Under the pieces are notes generated by a model. That model had not been told where the DNA came from. It did no database searches and saw nothing but the letters and a program-made list of their open reading frames with translations. A stretch of DNA of 9,729 nucleotides from Deltaproteobacteria bacterium (GTDB lineage: Bacteria; Desulfobacterota; Desulfarculia; Adiutricales; Adiutricaceae). Position numbers and translations under genes: made by a program. Within the stretch, counting starts at the first letter, position 1. Every line of letters begins with the position of its first letter. The DNA lies in assembly GCA_031279525.1 (NCBI GenBank), contig JAITIH010000222.1, positions 1 to 9,729 of the forward strand, read 5' to 3'. Below, in pieces: positions 8,097 to 9,729 of the stretch.

Positions 8097-8129
8097 GGCC
8101 TTGGGTGGGGGTCAATTAGCCCCAAGGCC
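8097..8129. repeat. 9-bp perfect inverted repeat
   Basis: GGCCTTGGG (8097-8105) and CCCAAGGCC (8121-8129) are exact complements around a 15-base loop. An alternative smaller hairpin, ACCCAA/TTGGGT (8090-8106), overlaps its left arm. A 5-bp stem GCCCC/GGGGC follows at 8150-8167. No T-run follows in either direction. Confidence 0.5.
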
Positions 8130-8257
8130 GCCCTAAGCCTGGCTCATAAGCCCCTCTTAACGGGGGCCCGAGGCCGGGATTGGCTCTCCGTTGAAAATTG
8201 ATGGCGCGATTAAGTCGGGTAAGGTCCGTTTTAGGGGTCGATTAAAGGCTCAATGGA

Positions 8258-8376
8258 ATAATGACGGCTTCGCAAAAAGTCCGGAAAATGAAAACCCGGG
8301 AAATAACCTCTTGAAATTATTAAAAGATTTTTCCAACGATTCCTGAAAACAGGGGTTTTTGCGAGACCATCAATAA
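8258..8376. mobile_element. MITE/REP-like element with terminal inverted repeats
   Basis: The left end TGACGGCTTCGCAAAAA (8262-8278) and the complement of the right end (8356-8372, read TGATGGTCTCGCAAAAA) match at 14 of 17 positions. The ends bound a 111-base element (8262-8372). ATAA directly precedes the left end (8258-8261) and follows the right end (8373-8376), as a short target duplication would. The interior is AT-rich, with no reading frame. The end sequence resembles, from memory, dispersed small repeats common in deltaproteobacterial genomes; no search was possible. It would be non-autonomous and moved by a transposase encoded elsewhere. Confidence 0.5.
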
Positions 8377-8421
8377 TGAGTCTAAATTTTAAAATTCACC
8401 CCGGCGAGATTAGGCTGGCGA

Positions 8422-8445
8422 GCCGCTCAGGGAGCGGCCATGGCC
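8422..8445. repeat. hairpin overlapping a 10-bp palindrome
   Basis: GCCGCTC (8422-8428) and GAGCGGC (8432-8438) form a perfect 7-bp stem with a 3-base AGG loop. Its last three bases begin the palindrome GGCCATGGCC (8436-8445). A further palindrome, GCCAGGCCTGGC, lies at 8513-8524. Confidence 0.5.
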
Positions 8446-8569
8446 CAGTCGCTAAACTTAGCCAAATGGGGATTGCGGAAAGGATTAGATCCTAATGGGT
8501 GGGATTGATTTGGCCAGGCCTGGCGCCGCATGGCTAAAGGCCAACGAATTGGGGCGATCCCTTAGGAAA

Positions 8570-8585
8570 GTCGCCCTAGGGCGAC
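8570..8585. repeat. 16-bp perfect palindrome
   Basis: GTCGCCCTAGGGCGAC is perfectly self-complementary with no spacer. A symmetric duplex site like this suits a dimeric DNA-binding protein better than an RNA hairpin, which would need a loop. No gene start lies close enough to suggest which promoter it would control. Confidence 0.5.
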
Positions 8586-8597
8586 CTTGCCGTTAAA

Positions 8598-8622
8598 CGC
8601 GACAAAATCGCTAGGTCGCGAC
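8598..8622. repeat. 6-bp inverted repeat with overlapping palindrome
   Basis: CGCGAC (8598-8603) pairs with GTCGCG (8615-8620) around 11 bases. The right arm overlaps the palindrome GTCGCGAC (8615-8622). The same GTCGC core is used by the 16-bp palindrome at 8570-8585, so the two sites may be related. Confidence 0.4.
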
Positions 8623-8732
8623 CGGGGAAGGATAGATTCAGGTTAGGGGCCGGAGCTCAATGGGGGGCCTTGAAAGGCGTTGGAAATCGCTATATTTATA
8701 TTTACAAACAAACAGATAAATTAATTAAATAA

Positions 8733-9440
8733 TTACCTAAAAGGCGTTATAATATTAATTACTTTGCCAATAATAAACAAATTAGATGTTGAAACTATAT
8801 ATGGCTTATATTTTCGGTTATATAAATCTATAATATAAATATTTCTATCGTTATCTATAGATAAAAAGCTAACTATAAATTTTGAGCGATTTTGTAGATT
8901 TACTGTCAAATATATATCGCTATTATGAATAGTTTTTTGCAATTGATCGACAATTAGAATACTTTTATTGCAAATTAAAGGATCCATTTGGTGCCCAACT
9001 AATTTAAAAGCAAAAAGATTGTCTAGGTTTTTTTTAGAAAATTGAGAGGAATGGAACATAACAGGTGATAGATTTTGATCTTTATCAACTATAATACGAT
9101 TATTATCATCTAAAGACAGTTTATTTGTAAAATTAATAATATAAAATACTTTTTTGGTTACTTTTAGGTTGTCTACGTATGGTTGAATACTATCTTGGGG
9201 ATTTAAGCCGCATAAAATATCTCGCCCAATATCTAAAAAAAGTGCATAATCATGATCTTTATATCCTAAATTGGCCGCTATTTGTCTTTTCGTTTTGTCA
9301 GTGCCAGACCGCCTCTCATTAAGCAAGTCGCCTAAGTACCCGCTCGACACCCCCACTCTCTGCGCGAAACTGAAAAGGCTGCCGTCTTTCTGGTAAAAAT
9401 AATTAAGGGCGGAGGTGAATAATTTATCGTGTTTTTTCAT
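8733..9440 (-). CDS. phage-repressor-type HTH regulator with degenerate S24/LexA-fold domain
   Basis: This 235-residue protein has the layout of phage CI-like and LexA-like repressors. An N-terminal XRE-type helix-turn-helix (about residues 21-46, SFAQRVGVSSGYLGDLLNE) is followed by a linker and a C-terminal S24-like domain (about 143-230). The signature region reads FKLVGHQMDPLICNKSILIVD where active family members have GDSM; the nucleophilic Ser is therefore Gln151. The Lys of the catalytic dyad, expected in a VKRL-like motif about 40 residues on, is replaced by Ser191 in FIVSFLSI. Self-cleavage is not expected, although Cys77-Gly78 resembles a UmuD-type cleavage pair. The ATG at 9438-9440 follows AAGGA with a 7-base gap, a good ribosome binding site. 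The C-terminal coding part is extremely AT-rich, while the HTH-coding part is near 50% GC. A divergent reading frame and a dyad lie upstream, as in a lysogeny-type switch. No terminator hairpin is visible after the stop. Confidence 0.88.
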   Translation of the reverse strand: MKKHDKLFTSALNYFYQKDGSLFSFAQRVGVSSGYLGDLLNERRSGTDKTKRQIAANLGYKDHDYALFLDIGRDILCGLNPQDSIQPYVDNLKVTKKVFYIINFTNKLSLDDNNRIIVDKDQNLSPVMFHSSQFSKKNLDNLFAFKLVGHQMDPLICNKSILIVDQLQKTIHNSDIYLTVNLQNRSKFIVSFLSIDNDRNIYIIDLYNRKYKPYIVSTSNLFIIGKVINIITPFR

Positions 9441-9455
9441 GTAGTCGTCCTTATT

Positions 9456-9475
9456 AAATACGATTTGTTGTATTT
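9456..9475. promoter_or_regulatory. candidate repressor operator (dyad)
   Basis: AAATAC (9456-9461) and GTATTT (9470-9475) are perfect 6-bp half-sites separated by 8 bases, 20 bases in all. The dyad sits 16 bases upstream of the repressor ATG, over its leader or start site, where an autoregulating HTH dimer would bind. Size and symmetry suit a CI/LexA-like operator. The AT-rich context raises the chance of coincidence. Confidence 0.45.
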
Positions 9476-9552
9476 TAATGTAATAAATTTATAGCAATAA
9501 AATATATAATTAATAAACAACTAACAAACATAAAAAAATAATAAATAAGAGC

Positions 9553-9562
9553 GATATAATAC
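9553..9562 (+). repeat. GATATAATAC copy 1 (contains a TATAAT box)
   Basis: First copy of a 10-base direct repeat; the second is at 9642-9651. It contains a perfect -10 hexamer, TATAAT (9555-9560), but no recognisable -35 box at the right distance. The TGATATCA palindrome begins right after it. Confidence 0.35.
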
Positions 9563-9641
9563 TGATATCAAGAAAAAGAATTAATTTTGTAATATTTTTT
9601 GAAGTAAGCCAGATAATAGATTATAAATTCATCGATATTAA

Positions 9642-9651
9642 GATATAATAC
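9642..9651 (+). promoter_or_regulatory. GATATAATAC copy 2, likely -10 of the divergent gene
   Basis: Second copy of the direct repeat, with TATAAT at 9644-9649. It lies about 33 bases upstream of the ATG at 9682, a fitting position for the promoter of the right-edge gene. The -35 candidate 17 bases upstream (TTATAA, 9621-9626) is poor, so activation by another factor would be plausible. Confidence 0.4.
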
Positions 9652-9681
9652 AAGGCGATTCAATTTTTTGGGGGTCCGCTA

Positions 9682-9729
9682 ATGTTCGGCAATTCATATA
9701 TCTACAATCATACCAGAGAATTTTTTAAT
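9682..9729 (+). CDS. start of a divergent gene, cut by right edge
   Basis: ATG at 9682-9684 opens a frame that stays open for all 16 visible codons (MFGNSYIYNHTREFFN). GGGGG (9670-9674) precedes it by 7 bases as a possible ribosome binding site, and a perfect TATAAT lies upstream at 9644-9649. It is divergent from the HTH repressor, the usual arrangement for a regulator and the gene it controls in phages and integrative elements. Too few residues are visible to assign a family. Confidence 0.35.
   Translation, partial: MFGNSYIYNHTREFFN

Larger units (their letters stand above)
8044..8732. other. gene-free, palindrome-rich spacer
   Basis: About 690 bases have no frame longer than a few dozen codons that looks coding on either strand. 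To about 8690 the sequence has mixed to high GC and is dense with short perfect inverted repeats; after that it turns sharply AT-rich, leading to the repressor stop at 8733. The repeats and an inverted-repeat element are listed separately. It could be decayed gene sequence, a landing zone for small mobile elements, or extra structured RNA. Confidence 0.5.
9441..9681. promoter_or_regulatory. AT-rich divergent control region
   Basis: This holds no gene. It lies between the repressor start and the right-edge reading frame read the other way. It contains the dyad at 9456-9475, two TATAAT boxes on the plus strand (9555-9560, 9644-9649), the palindrome TGATATCA (9563-9570), and several weak minus-strand promoter options for the repressor, for example TTGTTA-17-TATTTT. 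The base composition is too AT-rich to choose one minus-strand promoter. Confidence 0.4.

Noticed and set aside
8436..8510. Short plus-strand frame starting ATG at 8440 (22 codons)
   Set aside because: Very short, starts inside a palindrome, lacks a ribosome binding site and has no recognisable features.
7764..8622. CRISPR array
   Set aside because: The repeats are inverted and of unrelated sequence; there are no regularly spaced direct repeats and no cas genes.
7700..8700. Possible tmRNA, RNase P RNA, SRP RNA, tRNA or replication origin
   Set aside because: By eye I found no tRNA-like acceptor/T-arm, no RNase P core motifs, and no cluster of TTATNCACA boxes; the nearest is a single TTATCCCAT.

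Overview
The window holds three complete genes, all on the minus strand, a gene-free stretch of about 1.4 kb, and two open reading frames cut by the window edges. The large GC-rich gene encodes a 1,954-residue bacterial alpha-2-macroglobulin lipoprotein. This family, the inverted-repeat element described below and the GC-rich codon use would suit a Gram-negative, Desulfobacterota-like (deltaproteobacterial) organism, possibly host-associated. No rRNA or housekeeping marker is present, so the assignment is tentative.

Layout from left to right. (1) 1-265: AT-rich edge with a possible partial minus-strand gene. (2) 266-1153: a ten-helix EamA/DMT-family transporter. (3) 1154-1427: a spacer with two hairpins, one followed by T-rich sequence in the minus direction and likely to end the macroglobulin transcript. 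(4) 1428-7292: the macroglobulin, with a lipobox, MG domains, bait-region domain, CLEQ thioester and C-terminal receptor-like domain. A good sigma-70-type promoter lies just upstream. (5) 7386-8732: no convincing protein gene. It contains plus-strand promoter-like motifs, a run of six hairpins ending in a terminator-like stem (a candidate structured RNA of about 325 nt), an approximately 111-bp MITE/REP-like element with terminal inverted repeats, and several perfect palindromes. (6) 8733-9440: an AT-rich gene for an HTH plus S24/LexA-fold phage-repressor-type protein in which both catalytic protease positions appear to be replaced. (7) 9441-9729: a very AT-rich control region with a dyad operator candidate next to the repressor start, two copies of GATATAATAC, and the start of a divergent plus-strand gene at 9682.

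The macroglobulin is expected to sit on the periplasmic face of the outer membrane and trap proteases. Its usual partner, pbpC, is not in the window. The transporter is unlikely to be functionally linked to it. The repressor and its divergent neighbour look like the control switch of an acquired element that continues beyond the right edge. The most unusual features are the hairpin-rich gene-free block, the repressor with a dead protease site, and the sharp change in base composition inside the repressor gene.
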